This document shows, one piece after another, positions 16,143-25,496 of a DNA stretch of 64,000 nt. Made by a program: the position numbers and the translations under genes. Each line of letters begins with the position of its first letter. The first letter of the stretch is position 1. The stretch spans positions 39,416 to 103,415 of the forward strand of contig JAQXJP010000027.1 of assembly GCA_029008875.1 (NCBI GenBank), given 5' to 3'. A model generated the notes under the pieces. That model had not been told where the DNA came from. It saw only the letters and a list, made by a program, of their open reading frames with translations, and did not search any database. Origin of the DNA: Lachnospiraceae bacterium. GTDB taxonomy: Bacteria > Bacillota > Clostridia > Lachnospirales > Lachnospiraceae.

Positions 16143-17417
16143 ATGAAAAAGAAAGTATTATCAGTATTACTCGTTGCAGCTATGACAGCTACCATGTTCG
16201 CTGGCTGTGGTAACGAGACAACCGAAGCTCCTGCAGATACTCAGGCAGCTTCAACCGAAGAGACCGTTGATTACGGCTCAGGTTCTATCACAATTTGGGC
16301 AGCTGAGAATGTTCAGGAGCTTACCCAGCAGTTGGCAGATCAGTTCATCGCTGACAACGGACTTGATTACACAGTAACCGTTGAAGCAGTAGGTGAAGGT
16401 GATGCAGCCGGCAACATGATTACAGACGTTGAGGGTGGAGCTGATATCTTCGGCTTCGCACAGGATCAGATTTCACGTCTTGTTTCTGCAGGTGCTTTGC
16501 AGCAGTTGACAGGAACCGGATATGATGAGTGGATTGCAGAGCAGAACGATGCCGGTGCAGCTGGTGCAGCTACAGTTGGTGGCGTTACATACGCTTTCCC
16601 GATGACATCTGACAACGGATACTTCTTATACTATGACAGCAGTGTTGTAACAGATCCTACTTCTCTTGAGAAGATCGCTGAGGATTGTGCAGCAGCTGGC
16701 AAGAACTTCTACTTTGAGATCAACTCCGGTTGGTATCAGACAGCATTCTTCTTCGCTACCGGATGTGAGCTCACATACGATACCGATGCAGATGCTAACT
16801 TCACAGCTTGCAACATCAACTATGCATCAGATGCAGGTGTTGTAGCTCTTAAGGAAATCATCGAGTTACAGTCATCTCCGGCATTCCAGAACGGTTCTTC
16901 TGTTGACAATGGTACCAATATCGGTGCTATCGTAGACGGAACTTGGGATTCCGGTGCAGCTCAGGCAGCTCTTGGCGACAACTACGCATGTGCTAAACTT
17001 CCTTCCTTCGTTGGCTCTGATGGAAATACCTATCAGTTGAGCGGATTTGGTGGATTTAAGCTCTTGGGCGTTAAGCCGCAGACAGAGGCTGGAAAGCTTC
17101 AGGTTTGCTTGATGCTTGCTCAGTACTTAACCAACACCGAGTCACAGCTTGCTCGTTACAATGCAGTTGGTTGGGGTCCTTCCAACGTGGCAGCTCAGGG
17201 AGATGCATCAGTTCAGTCTGACGCAGCACTTGCAGCACTTGCAGAGCAGTTGGTATACACCATTCCTCAGGGTAACTACCCGGGAGATTACTGGACACTT
17301 GCAACCTCACTTGGTGATGACGTTATTTCTGGAAACCTCAGCTCCTCTACTTCTGACGAAGATTTGATGGCAGCTCTTCAGACCTTCCAGGATACCTGCA
17401 TCTCTTACGCTCAGTAA
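16143..17417 (+). CDS. Maltose/maltodextrin-type ABC substrate-binding lipoprotein
   Basis: The extracellular sugar-binding component of an ABC importer (MalE-like, solute-binding family 1). It has a lipoprotein signal ending TATMFAGC (Cys22), then a spacer, then the mature fold starting GSITIWAAENVQELTQQLADQF. GGADIFGFAQDQISRLVSAGAL, VGGVTYAFPMTSDNGYFLYYD and the glycine-rich GFGGFKLLGVKPQTEAGK are typical of maltodextrin-binding proteins. Codon use is strongly biased, consistent with high expression. It leads the operon, and a hairpin after it should make it more abundant than the permeases. The exact ligand is inferred from the amylase downstream. Confidence 0.9.
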   Translation: MKKKVLSVLLVAAMTATMFAGCGNETTEAPADTQAASTEETVDYGSGSITIWAAENVQELTQQLADQFIADNGLDYTVTVEAVGEGDAAGNMITDVEGGADIFGFAQDQISRLVSAGALQQLTGTGYDEWIAEQNDAGAAGAATVGGVTYAFPMTSDNGYFLYYDSSVVTDPTSLEKIAEDCAAAGKNFYFEINSGWYQTAFFFATGCELTYDTDADANFTACNINYASDAGVVALKEIIELQSSPAFQNGSSVDNGTNIGAIVDGTWDSGAAQAALGDNYACAKLPSFVGSDGNTYQLSGFGGFKLLGVKPQTEAGKLQVCLMLAQYLTNTESQLARYNAVGWGPSNVAAQGDASVQSDAALAALAEQLVYTIPQGNYPGDYWTLATSLGDDVISGNLSSSTSDEDLMAALQTFQDTCISYAQ

Positions 17418-17445
17418 TTTTGGCAAGTACATTCTAGAAGAATCG

Positions 17446-17487
17446 AAAAAGCATAGGGGTAGCGTATTGTCTACCCCTTGCTTTTTT
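17446..17487 (+). terminator. Intra-operon hairpin between binding protein and permease genes
   Basis: AAAAAGCA-AGGGGTAG/CTACCCCT-TGCTTTTTT forms a long stem with a T-run. As a partial terminator or 3' stabiliser it would raise the ratio of binding protein to permease. Confidence 0.8.
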
Positions 17488-17560
17488 ATCAATCTCGTTA
17501 CATTCTGTGAGGTTACTACTTATGGTCACCTACAGGAATTTGATGCAACTTGGAGGGACT

Positions 17561-18937
17561 ATGAAAAAGATTGCAGACTTTTTTAAGGGAATAGGCAACG
17601 ATTTAAAGGAAATTGGTGTAACCTTCAAAGAAGGCGATTGGAAAACTCGCATTTCTTTTTTGATTATGGGCTTTGGCCCTCTTTTGAGAAAATATTTTGT
17701 GCGCGGAATTGCATTCCTCGCAATTGAAGTGTTGTATATTTACTACATGGTGGTAAGTGGCTCAAAGTTTCTTGCAAAGTTTAACACTTTGGGTACCGAA
17801 GGCACGCATATGGATCCGAAGACCTTCCTTACCGTGTACGGTGACAACAGCTTCTTGATTTTGCTATATGGTCTTATGGCGATTTTGATTACCCTGCTCT
17901 TCATTGTAGTATGGCGTATGAATATTCGTGAAAATCGCAAGGAGGAGCTTGCTGCAAAGGAAGGCAAAGCAGTTCCTACCGTGAAGCAGGATTTGTACTC
18001 TCTGTTGGATGAGAAATTTCATGCGACATTGCTGACACTTCCTACCACCGGAATTGCAACCTTTATGATTCTCCCGATTATCTTCATGATTTGCGTAGCG
18101 TTTACCAATTATGATTATAATCATCAGGCTCCTGCCAAGCTCTTTACGTGGGTTGGCTTGGAGAACTTTAAGAACCTGTTTTCTTTCGGTTCAGCAGGCT
18201 TTGGCGGTACCTTCTTCCGCGTATTGGGATGGACATTAGTTTGGGCATTCTTTGCAACATTCCTGAATTACTTCCTTGGTATGGGTGTTGCAATTTTGAT
18301 AAACAAAAAGGGCGTAAAGTTTAAGAAATTGTGGAGAACAATTCTCGTTATGTCAATTGCGATTCCGCAGTTCGTTTCATTACTTTATGTTTCCAAGTTA
18401 TTCGCAAATGATGGTTTGATCAACTCCTACCTCATGAAGTGGGGATGGATTGACAGTGCAATTCCGTTTTGGACGGATCCCATGCTTGCGAGAGTGACCA
18501 TCATTATTATCAACTGTTGGATCGGTATTCCGTATCTGATGTTGATTTCCACCGGTATTTTGATGAATATCCCGGAGGATTTGTATGAAAGTGCGAGAAT
18601 TGACGGCGCCAACGCATGGCAAATGTTCCGCAAGATTACATTGCCGTACATGCTGTTCGTGACAGGCCCGTATCTGTTGACACAGTTTACAGGAAACCTC
18701 AACAACTTCAACGTTATCTTCCTTCTCTCCGGAGGTGGACCACAGTCCATGTCCCTGTCAGGAAGCGCCGGTTCTACCGACTTGTTGATTACATGGTTGT
18801 ATAAGATGACGGTTAATGATACCAACTATAGTATGGCTGCGGTAATCGGTATTATGGTATTCGTTGTAACTGCAGTTATCTCATTAATTGTGTATGGTAT
18901 GTTACCATCAGTTAAGGACGAGGAGGGATTCCAGTAA
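17561..18937 (+). CDS. Maltodextrin ABC transporter permease, MalF type
   Basis: An integral membrane subunit of a carbohydrate ABC importer. Several hydrophobic segments precede the conserved permease core, with the EAA-loop sequence ESARIDGANAWQMFRKITLP that contacts the ATPase. The MalF-like features are an extra N-terminal membrane portion and the TGNLNNFNVIFLLSGGGPQS segment. The ATG at 17561 has TTGGAGGG at ideal spacing; a longer in-frame reading lacks one. The stop overlaps the next gene by 1 bp. Confidence 0.9.
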   Translation: MKKIADFFKGIGNDLKEIGVTFKEGDWKTRISFLIMGFGPLLRKYFVRGIAFLAIEVLYIYYMVVSGSKFLAKFNTLGTEGTHMDPKTFLTVYGDNSFLILLYGLMAILITLLFIVVWRMNIRENRKEELAAKEGKAVPTVKQDLYSLLDEKFHATLLTLPTTGIATFMILPIIFMICVAFTNYDYNHQAPAKLFTWVGLENFKNLFSFGSAGFGGTFFRVLGWTLVWAFFATFLNYFLGMGVAILINKKGVKFKKLWRTILVMSIAIPQFVSLLYVSKLFANDGLINSYLMKWGWIDSAIPFWTDPMLARVTIIIINCWIGIPYLMLISTGILMNIPEDLYESARIDGANAWQMFRKITLPYMLFVTGPYLLTQFTGNLNNFNVIFLLSGGGPQSMSLSGSAGSTDLLITWLYKMTVNDTNYSMAAVIGIMVFVVTAVISLIVYGMLPSVKDEEGFQ

Positions 18938-19815
18938 TGGCTAAGCAAAAAGAAAAGAAATTACACAAGCAGCATAATGCGCTCAGCAATGGAATCGCGT
19001 ATGTTGTATTGATCTTAATCAGCATTGTCTGGTTAGCCCCGTTTGTAATGATTGTATTGCAGAGTTTCCGCTCTTATAATGAAGGCGGTGGAGGAATGGT
19101 AGAGTACCTTCTTCCGAAGACTTTCTCTCTGGACTCCTACAAGTGGTTATTCAGTAGTGAGAGCCAGTTCTTTAAATGGTATGGAAACACCTTTATCATT
19201 GCTTTCTTCATCACACTGGGACAGACTGCAATGGTGCTTATGGTAAGTTACGCCTTGTCCCGTATGAGATTTAAGGGACGTGAGCTTTGGATGAGAGTTT
19301 GCTTGATTCTCGGAATGTTCCCGGGATTCTTGACCATGATTTGCTTGTACTTCCTGCTCAAGAACTTCGGTTTGACACAGGCCGGCGCAATTCCGGGATT
19401 GATTTTGATCGGTGTTGCCAGTTCCGGTATGGGATACTATGTATGTAAGGGATTCTTTGACACGATTCCGAAATCTTTGGATGAGGCAGCCAGAATTGAC
19501 GGTGCGTCAAGAGCAAGAATTTTCTTCACCCTGACCATTCCGCTTTCAAAGCCGATTATTATCTATACCGCTTTGACTGCATTCATGGCTCCCTGGTGTG
19601 ATTACATCTTTGCATCCTATGTTGCGTTTGGTTACAGTGATAGCTACAACGTTGCAGTGGCGTTGTTCCGCTGGGTTAAGACAAACGATTACCAGGGTTA
19701 CTTTACACGATTCTGTGCAGGTGGTGTTTTGATTGCAGTTCCGATTACGATTCTGTTCATGTGCTTGCAGAAGTATTATGTAGAAGGTGTAACCGGTGGT
19801 GCAGTAAAGGGCTAA
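18937..19815 (+). CDS. Maltodextrin ABC transporter permease, MalG type
   Basis: The second permease of the importer, with about six membrane segments and the EAA loop DEAARIDGASRARIFFTLTIPLSKP. The C-terminus FMCLQKYYVEGVTGGAVKG is the typical MalG tail (QRYFVEGLTAGAVKG-like). It starts in the TAATG overlap with the MalF-type gene and ends before a strong terminator. No ATPase gene (MalK/MsmX type) is present nearby, so the importer presumably uses a shared ATPase encoded elsewhere, as is common in Firmicutes. Confidence 0.92.
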   Translation: MAKQKEKKLHKQHNALSNGIAYVVLILISIVWLAPFVMIVLQSFRSYNEGGGGMVEYLLPKTFSLDSYKWLFSSESQFFKWYGNTFIIAFFITLGQTAMVLMVSYALSRMRFKGRELWMRVCLILGMFPGFLTMICLYFLLKNFGLTQAGAIPGLILIGVASSGMGYYVCKGFFDTIPKSLDEAARIDGASRARIFFTLTIPLSKPIIIYTALTAFMAPWCDYIFASYVAFGYSDSYNVAVALFRWVKTNDYQGYFTRFCAGGVLIAVPITILFMCLQKYYVEGVTGGAVKG

Positions 19816-19826
19816 AAAGTATTTAT

Positions 19827-19858
19827 TCGGCAGTCGGATTCCGGCTGCCGATTTTTTT
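19827..19858 (+). terminator. Terminator of the malEFG-like operon
   Basis: Stem TCGGCAG/CTGCCGA with an inner CGG/CCG pairing and seven T residues, just after the MalG-type stop. Confidence 0.92.
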
Positions 19859-19932
19859 GAGCATAATTTGAAGAATGATAGAATTTATTGTAAAATAGTA
19901 TTAATTTGAGCGAATTTTTGAGGTAAATGTTA

Positions 19933-21555
19933 ATGAAAATATACAAAAACCGATGGATCTGTGTTATAATGACTATGTTATTAGTTCTTGTGACACTGGT
20001 AGGCTGCGGGGATAATGCAAGCAATGGTCAGAAGGCGGAATCATACGAATACGATTATGAGCAGGAACTGAATATCATCGATGACAATTATCGAAATTAT
20101 TATGAGATATTTGTCTATTCCTTCTATGACTCCGACGGGGATGGAATCGGAGATCTCCGCGGCGTTATTGAGAAGTTGGACTACATACAGGAGATGGGAT
20201 TTAACGGTATCTGGTTGATGCCGATTATGCCATCCACAACCTACCACAAATATGATGTCATTGACTACAAAGATATCGACCCGGAATACGGGACCCTGGA
20301 GGATTTTCAGGAACTGGTAGACGAATGCCATGAGCGTGACATCCGATTGATTATCGATTTTGTCATCAATCACTCCTCCGCACAGAACCAATGGTTTTTG
20401 GAGGCCTGTGATTATTTGAGGACCTTGGACGAGGGGGAAGAGCCGGACGTAACAGCTTGCCCTTACGTGGATTATTATCATTTTTCTACGGAGAAGATAG
20501 ACAGTACCTATTATGGGGTTGCCGGAGTTGATTGGTGGTATGAAGGATCTTTCTGGGATCAGATGCCGGATTTGAACCTGGAGAGTGAGGCGCTTCGCGG
20601 CGAGATCGAAGACATTGCGAAGTTTTGGATTGATATGGGTGTGGATGGATTCCGAATGGATGCGGCACTGCATTTTGAGGAGGAAGACGATGATGCAAAC
20701 AATGAGATCTTGAACTGGATATACAGCTATGGAAAGTCCCTGAATCCGGAATTTTACATGGTGTCAGAGGTCTGGGCCAGCGAGAAAACCATCACGGATT
20801 ACTACGGCAGTTTGACGCCCAGTATGTTCAATTTTGATGCTGCCTCCGCGGAAGGCAAGATTATGAAGGCCGCAAGGAATGGAAGTGCAGTGGGCTTTGT
20901 TCAGGCGATGTTGCGATACCAGGAGGATTTTTCCGCAGTGAACCCGGAGTATATCGATGCTCCGTTTTTGACCAATCATGATCAGGTGCGGGTGGCAAAT
21001 GCGCTGACCAGCAACCCGGATAATATGAAGATGGCGGCAGGCCTTCTGATGACCATGAGTGGAAGCCCCTTCGTGTATTACGGGGAGGAGATCGGGATGA
21101 AGAGCAGCGGAACGAAGGATGAGAACAAGCGACTTCCCATGCGCTGGTCGGAAGCGGATGACACCGGAATGACCAAGGGGCCAAGTGGCAGTGACAAAAA
21201 CGCGGAGCAGACATTCGCGGCATTGGATGAACAGTTGTCCGATCCGGATTCCATCGTGAATTATTATCGCCGGGCCATTCGGATTCGAAACGAGAATCCG
21301 GAGATTGCGCGAGGAACCATCACATTGGTGGAGGAATTGTCCGAGGGAAATCAGGCTGCCATCACCAAGACATACGAGGGAAGCACTATCGGAATTCTGT
21401 ACAACACCGCCGATAGGGATGCCACTATGGATTTGCAGGGGACTGCATTGGAAGGAATGGAAATTCGCGGATATATGACTTTGCATGGAGAGGTTGTCAC
21501 TTTGGAGAATGGAGAGGTGTCCCTTCCGGCACAATCAATCTGCATTTTAAAATAA
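19933..21555 (+). CDS. Surface GH13 alpha-amylase/alpha-glucosidase lipoprotein
   Basis: A glycoside hydrolase of family 13 that should cleave alpha-glucans at the cell surface and feed the importer upstream. The signal peptide ends LLVLVTLVGC (lipidated). The (beta/alpha)8 barrel is complete: YEIFVYSFYDSDGDGIGDL, DFVINHSS, nucleophile Asp243 in GFRMDAALHF, acid/base Glu279 in MVSEVW, and Asp350 in TNHDQ. The loop DGDGIGDL is a calcium-site-like motif of neopullulanase/oligo-glucosidase subfamilies. The second of two near ATGs (19933) is at better distance from GAGGT. The preceding terminator suggests its own promoter, though no clear one was found. Confidence 0.9.
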   Translation: MKIYKNRWICVIMTMLLVLVTLVGCGDNASNGQKAESYEYDYEQELNIIDDNYRNYYEIFVYSFYDSDGDGIGDLRGVIEKLDYIQEMGFNGIWLMPIMPSTTYHKYDVIDYKDIDPEYGTLEDFQELVDECHERDIRLIIDFVINHSSAQNQWFLEACDYLRTLDEGEEPDVTACPYVDYYHFSTEKIDSTYYGVAGVDWWYEGSFWDQMPDLNLESEALRGEIEDIAKFWIDMGVDGFRMDAALHFEEEDDDANNEILNWIYSYGKSLNPEFYMVSEVWASEKTITDYYGSLTPSMFNFDAASAEGKIMKAARNGSAVGFVQAMLRYQEDFSAVNPEYIDAPFLTNHDQVRVANALTSNPDNMKMAAGLLMTMSGSPFVYYGEEIGMKSSGTKDENKRLPMRWSEADDTGMTKGPSGSDKNAEQTFAALDEQLSDPDSIVNYYRRAIRIRNENPEIARGTITLVEELSEGNQAAITKTYEGSTIGILYNTADRDATMDLQGTALEGMEIRGYMTLHGEVVTLENGEVSLPAQSICILK

Positions 21556-21594
21556 TTTTTGGGGTAACAAAAGTCAATGTATAGGAGAGAATGC

Positions 21595-23811
21595 ATGAGC
21601 AAAAAGGAAAAAGGACAAAAAGAAATAAAGGAACCTAAGGCACCCAAAACTCCGAAGGCTCCAAAAGCTCCAAAGGCGCCCAAAGCACCAAAGGGATTGA
21701 AAACGCCCAAGGCACCCAAAATTCCGAAGGCACCGAAGATGTCCGGGGCAAAAAAACAGCATGCAGAGAAGACAAAATCGGAGGTTCCGTTTATCAGAAG
21801 TATCGGAGCACGCTTGATTGCGGCCTTTATGATTCCTGTACTTGGCATTGTGATATTGGGTGTGGCTTCCTACCGGAAGTCCAGCACGGCTCTGATCAGC
21901 AACTACCAGACGTCCGTGGAACAGACCGTAGACATGATGCAGCAATACATCAGCCTTGTTGTGAGCAGTGAGAAGGATGAGTTCAAGTCTTACCTCACCA
22001 ATGCGGATATGAAAAACTATCTGGGCGGATTGCTGGATGAGAAGGATGAAATTTCAAACAGGACGGATTTTCAGTCCCTTTTGCGCAATAAGATGGCACT
22101 GGATTCTAAAATCCGAAATGTCTTTATTCTGGCAGACTCCAACCGGACACTGAACGAGGCTACGGCTCAGGTGCAGGGAAACTTGTACAGCGCCTATAGC
22201 GCAACCACCCAGGGTGCCATTATGGCTTCGGATACATCGGGATGGCACATTTTCGGTCAGGATCCGGAGGCGGATGCCATCATGGGAATCAAGACGGAGG
22301 GATATTGCCTTCGAATCGCCAAGAGAATGAACGAGCAAAAAGCGGTTATGCTGATAGATATCGATGCAAGTGTGATTCGCGAGAGCATGAAGGCTCTGGA
22401 CGGAGGGGAAGGCTCCTATGTATGTATTGTCACGGAGGATGGAACGGAATTCTACTCCGATGGGGAACTTCAGTTGGAAGCACCCATGGTGTTTGGAACA
22501 GAGTTCTATGAAGCGGCGATGGCATCTGAAGAGCAGTCCGGCAATGATATGGTGGATATCGGAGGAAAGCAGTATCTGTTTTTATACAGCAAGATGACAA
22601 CCGGTAATGCCATAGTCACTGCTTTGGTGCCCTCTGCAAGATTGACTGCTGAGGCGTCGCAGATTAAGACTCTCTCCGTGGCGCTGGTCATCCTGTTTGT
22701 TCTGATTGCCTCTGTTTTGGCACTGTATATTTCCAGAACAATGATTAACACGATTAAGTATATTCTCCGTCAGCTCCGCAAGGTTTCCGGCGGAGACCTC
22801 ACCGTCCATCTGACGGCCAAGACAAAGGATGAATTCAGCCTCCTGTGCGATGGCGTCAATCATATGGTTGAGCACGTGAAGGATTTGATTGTCCATGTCA
22901 ACGAGGTGAGCAACCAGTTGAATGATGCTGCTTCCTACGTGAATCAGGCATCCGGAACGTTTTTGGAGACCTCCCAGGATATTCAAAGTGCGGTGAATGA
23001 GATTGAAATCGGTGTAAACAAGCTGGATACCGGGTCCGAGGATTGCCTGACACAGATGGATTCCCTCTCCGGAAAAATCTCAAATGTGAGCCAGAATGCG
23101 GATGAAATCGGAAAGCTGACCTCCGAGACGGGAAGCACAATCTCAAGCGGAATCGAATCCGTACAGGGATTGACCCGCAGCGCCCAGTCTACCATGGAGA
23201 TTACGCAGCGTGTTATCACAGCAATCGAGGAGCTGGAATCAAAATCAAAATCTATCGATAAGATAATCTCTGCAATCAATGATATTGCAGAACAGACAAA
23301 CCTGCTTTCCCTGAACGCTTCCATTGAGGCGGCCCGCGCAGGGGAGGCCGGCAGGGGCTTTGCGGTTGTGGCGGAGGAGATCCGCAAATTGTCGGATCAG
23401 TGTCTGACATCTGCAGGACAGATTTCTTCCATCGTGACGGAAATCGTTGCAAACACCGCGGAGGTCGTGGAAATTGCAAGGCAGGCGGAGAGTGTGGTAT
23501 CCACCCAGGCGGATGTGGTGGAGGAAACCACCGAATCCTTCCGCAGAATTGACCGCCAGGTTCAGTCGTTGCTGGATGCACTTGGAACCATTTCCAACAA
23601 TGTGGACGAGATGAATTCCTCGCGTTCCGAGACGCTGGAAGCAATCGAGAGTATTTCTGCCGTTTCGGCAGAGACCGCAGCATGTTCTTCCACCGTGTAC
23701 ACAAGTGCCGGCTCACAGTTGTCTGCCGTGCAGGAGCTTGAGAAGGCATCCGTTGATCTGGCAGAGAAATCAGACCGGTTGGTGGAGATGCTGAAATCAT
23801 TTACCATTTAA
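21595..23811 (+). CDS. Methyl-accepting chemotaxis protein with Lys-Ala-Pro repeat N-terminus
   Basis: A transmembrane chemoreceptor. After the start (MSKKEKGQK, with AGGAGAG before the ATG) come about 45 residues of repeats such as [11 protein letters not shown], which are very basic and cytoplasmic. TM1 follows ([16 protein letters not shown]), then an extracellular Cache-like sensor domain, TM2 ([20 protein letters not shown]), HAMP, and a long signalling coiled coil. Its hairpin tip [36 protein letters not shown] contacts CheA and CheW. The repeat N-terminus is unusual for the family. The ligand is unknown; proximity to the amylase suggests, but does not show, sugar sensing. Confidence 0.92.
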   Translation: MSKKEKGQKEIKEPKAPKTPKAPKAPKAPKAPKGLKTPKAPKIPKAPKMSGAKKQHAEKTKSEVPFIRSIGARLIAAFMIPVLGIVILGVASYRKSSTALISNYQTSVEQTVDMMQQYISLVVSSEKDEFKSYLTNADMKNYLGGLLDEKDEISNRTDFQSLLRNKMALDSKIRNVFILADSNRTLNEATAQVQGNLYSAYSATTQGAIMASDTSGWHIFGQDPEADAIMGIKTEGYCLRIAKRMNEQKAVMLIDIDASVIRESMKALDGGEGSYVCIVTEDGTEFYSDGELQLEAPMVFGTEFYEAAMASEEQSGNDMVDIGGKQYLFLYSKMTTGNAIVTALVPSARLTAEASQIKTLSVALVILFVLIASVLALYISRTMINTIKYILRQLRKVSGGDLTVHLTAKTKDEFSLLCDGVNHMVEHVKDLIVHVNEVSNQLNDAASYVNQASGTFLETSQDIQSAVNEIEIGVNKLDTGSEDCLTQMDSLSGKISNVSQNADEIGKLTSETGSTISSGIESVQGLTRSAQSTMEITQRVITAIEELESKSKSIDKIISAINDIAEQTNLLSLNASIEAARAGEAGRGFAVVAEEIRKLSDQCLTSAGQISSIVTEIVANTAEVVEIARQAESVVSTQADVVEETTESFRRIDRQVQSLLDALGTISNNVDEMNSSRSETLEAIESISAVSAETAACSSTVYTSAGSQLSAVQELEKASVDLAEKSDRLVEMLKSFTI
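21610..21750 (+). repeat. Short tandem repeats encoding Lys-Ala-Pro units
   Basis: Imperfect 9-bp repeats related to AAGGCACCC encode KAP/KTP/KIP units at the N-terminus of the chemoreceptor. Such tracts can change length by slippage. Confidence 0.8.
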
Positions 23812-23820
23812 GGGGATAGT

Positions 23821-24561
23821 ATGAGAATCAGAACCATTCTAATCTATGCATTTTTCTTTTTCTATTTGTTACTTGGGTTGCCGGTGTTGGCAGTGGAGTG
23901 GGTTATCTCCAAATTTAATCAGAGACTTGCAGATATCAGACGCTTGCGAATGGTACAATGGGCGTTTCGCAGTATCCTCTTCATCGGGGGAATCAAAGTG
24001 AATGTGACCGGCTGTGAAAATGTGCCGGAAAACGAAGCGGTATTGTATATCGGAAATCACAGAAGTATTTTCGACATCATTGTAACTTATCCGCAATGCA
24101 GGAACCTGACAGGATATATCGCCAAAAAGTCCGTGAAGAAAGTTCCCGGATTGAGGCTTTGGATGAAGAGGCTGTACTGCTTGTTCCTTGACCGGGATGA
24201 CATCAAGCAGAGTATGAAGGTGATCCTTGACGCCATCGAACTCATAAAAAGAGGCATTTCTGTCTGTGTTTTTCCGGAGGGGACCCGCAACAAGAACCGT
24301 GAGAGGCCGGATGAATTGTTGCAGTTCAAGGAGGGAACCTTCAAGATTGCACAGAAGACCGGGTGCAAGATTATTCCCATGGCCATCCTGGGAACAGATG
24401 ATATCTTCGAAAATCATCTTCCATGGATTCACAAGGGGGATGTTCAGGTGATCTACGGAGAACCCATTGTGATCGCAGACTTGGAAAAAGAAGATCAGAA
24501 ACACCTGGGAGCCTATTGCCAGAGGGTGGTCTCTGAGATGATAAAAAATGCGATGAAGTAG
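23821..24561 (+). CDS. plsC: 1-acyl-sn-glycerol-3-phosphate acyltransferase
   Basis: Transfers a second acyl chain to lysophosphatidic acid in phospholipid synthesis, at the inner membrane face. An N-terminal membrane segment (residues 4-25) precedes the catalytic NHRSIFD motif (NHxxxxD, about residue 79) and the substrate-binding FPEGTRNKNRE motif (about 153). A third motif IPMAILGTDD follows. The length of 246 residues is normal. It starts 9 bp after the chemoreceptor stop with AAGGGG before the ATG. Confidence 0.92.
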   Translation: MRIRTILIYAFFFFYLLLGLPVLAVEWVISKFNQRLADIRRLRMVQWAFRSILFIGGIKVNVTGCENVPENEAVLYIGNHRSIFDIIVTYPQCRNLTGYIAKKSVKKVPGLRLWMKRLYCLFLDRDDIKQSMKVILDAIELIKRGISVCVFPEGTRNKNRERPDELLQFKEGTFKIAQKTGCKIIPMAILGTDDIFENHLPWIHKGDVQVIYGEPIVIADLEKEDQKHLGAYCQRVVSEMIKNAMK

Positions 24562-24591
24562 CGCAAAGCTTGCAGTTATTTTACTTTTTCG

Positions 24592-24619
24592 GTATATTTC
24601 AGCGTTTGTCTCATATATT
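24592..24619 (+). promoter_or_regulatory. Possible sigma-E-like promoter
   Basis: GTATATT (24592-24598) and CATATATT (24612-24619) with 13 bp between fit the pattern of sporulation sigma-E promoters (KMATATT-N13-CATACAMT) with a few mismatches. They precede the small PrcB-like lipoprotein gene. Confidence 0.35.
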
Positions 24620-24645
24620 GGTAGCAAACGTTTTGAGGTAAGACT

Positions 24646-25059
24646 ATGAAAAAGAGAATAATTGCAGGCTTTTTTTGCGGATGGATTGTGCTTGCTTTGA
24701 CGGGCTGTACCGTGGGGGAGGAGGAGAAGGTACGAAAGGTAAGGGACCTTGAATATACCGTGGTGAAGGAGCGGGAGATACCACAAGACCTTGTGGAGGT
24801 CATAGAGACAAAAAAGGCGGAAAAATTCAAAGTTACCTACACTGACAATGAATATTTATACATTTCTTATGGATATGGACAACAGGCGACGGGCGGGTAT
24901 TCCATCTCGGTAAAGGATCTGTATGAGTCGGATAATGCGATCTATTTCTCTGTGGAGGTTCACGGCCCCAAGCGAGGGGAAGAGGTTTCCCAGGGAAACA
25001 GTTACCCCTATATCGTCGTCAAGACGGAGGCGCTGGATCTCCCGGTGGTATTTGAATAA
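24646..25059 (+). CDS. Small lipoprotein with PrcB C-terminal-like domain
   Basis: A 137-residue exported lipoprotein (signal ending IVLALTGC) whose mature part resembles the PrcB C-terminal domain. The hallmark segment is YISYGYGQQATGGYSISVKDL, followed by IYFSVEVHGPKRGEEVSQGNSYPYIVVKT. In spirochaetes PrcB is part of a surface protease complex; here no partner protease is adjacent, so the role is unknown. TTGAGG precedes the ATG. A possible sigma-E-like promoter lies upstream, which might make it sporulation-linked. Confidence 0.65.
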   Translation: MKKRIIAGFFCGWIVLALTGCTVGEEEKVRKVRDLEYTVVKEREIPQDLVEVIETKKAEKFKVTYTDNEYLYISYGYGQQATGGYSISVKDLYESDNAIYFSVEVHGPKRGEEVSQGNSYPYIVVKTEALDLPVVFE

Positions 25060-25087
25060 TCATGCACACATAGGTACTTTATGCCTA

Positions 25088-25116
25088 TTGTCAAAAGTTT
25101 CACACTTTGCTATACT
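25088..25116 (+). promoter_or_regulatory. Sigma-A promoter for veg
   Basis: TTGTCA (25088-25093) and TATACT (25111-25116) with a 17-bp spacer lie about 55 bp before veg. The veg promoter of Bacillus is a classic strong vegetative promoter. Confidence 0.65.
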
Positions 25117-25173
25117 AAAACCACTAGATATAGTACTTTACCAGAATTCTATCGCTAAATAGGGAGGCTCGTT

Positions 25174-25416
25174 ATGGAACAGGAAATAATCAGCAAAGTT
25201 CGCTCATCCATCCGTCAGCAGTGCGGTAACAGAGTTAAGATTCAGTTGGATCGCGGACGCAACAAGGTGGATATTCAGGAAGGTGTAATCCAGCAGGCAT
25301 ATCCAAGTGTGTTTACGGTGTTGGTAGATGACGAGCGAGAACAGAACCCGCCACAGCTTTTGTCCTTTAGCTACAAGGATGTTATCACAAAGGACATTCG
25401 CATGAAACTTTGCTAA
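25174..25416 (+). CDS. veg: Veg family protein
   Basis: An 80-residue Veg protein, in Bacillus an abundant vegetative protein linked to biofilm gene control. The family pattern is seen throughout: KVRSSIRQQCGNRVKIQLDRGRNKVDIQEGVIQQAYPSVFTVLV, then LLSFSYKDVITKDIRMKLC. It starts after GGGAGGC and appears to be transcribed from its own promoter. It is followed by a SipL-like gene, an arrangement common in Clostridia. Confidence 0.92.
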   Translation: MEQEIISKVRSSIRQQCGNRVKIQLDRGRNKVDIQEGVIQQAYPSVFTVLVDDEREQNPPQLLSFSYKDVITKDIRMKLC

Positions 25417-25496
25417 TTATTGCGAACAATATATGAATATTATCCCTTCACATCGAATATGTATTGGTACAGAGTTCGAAGTGGAGGGATTTTTTG

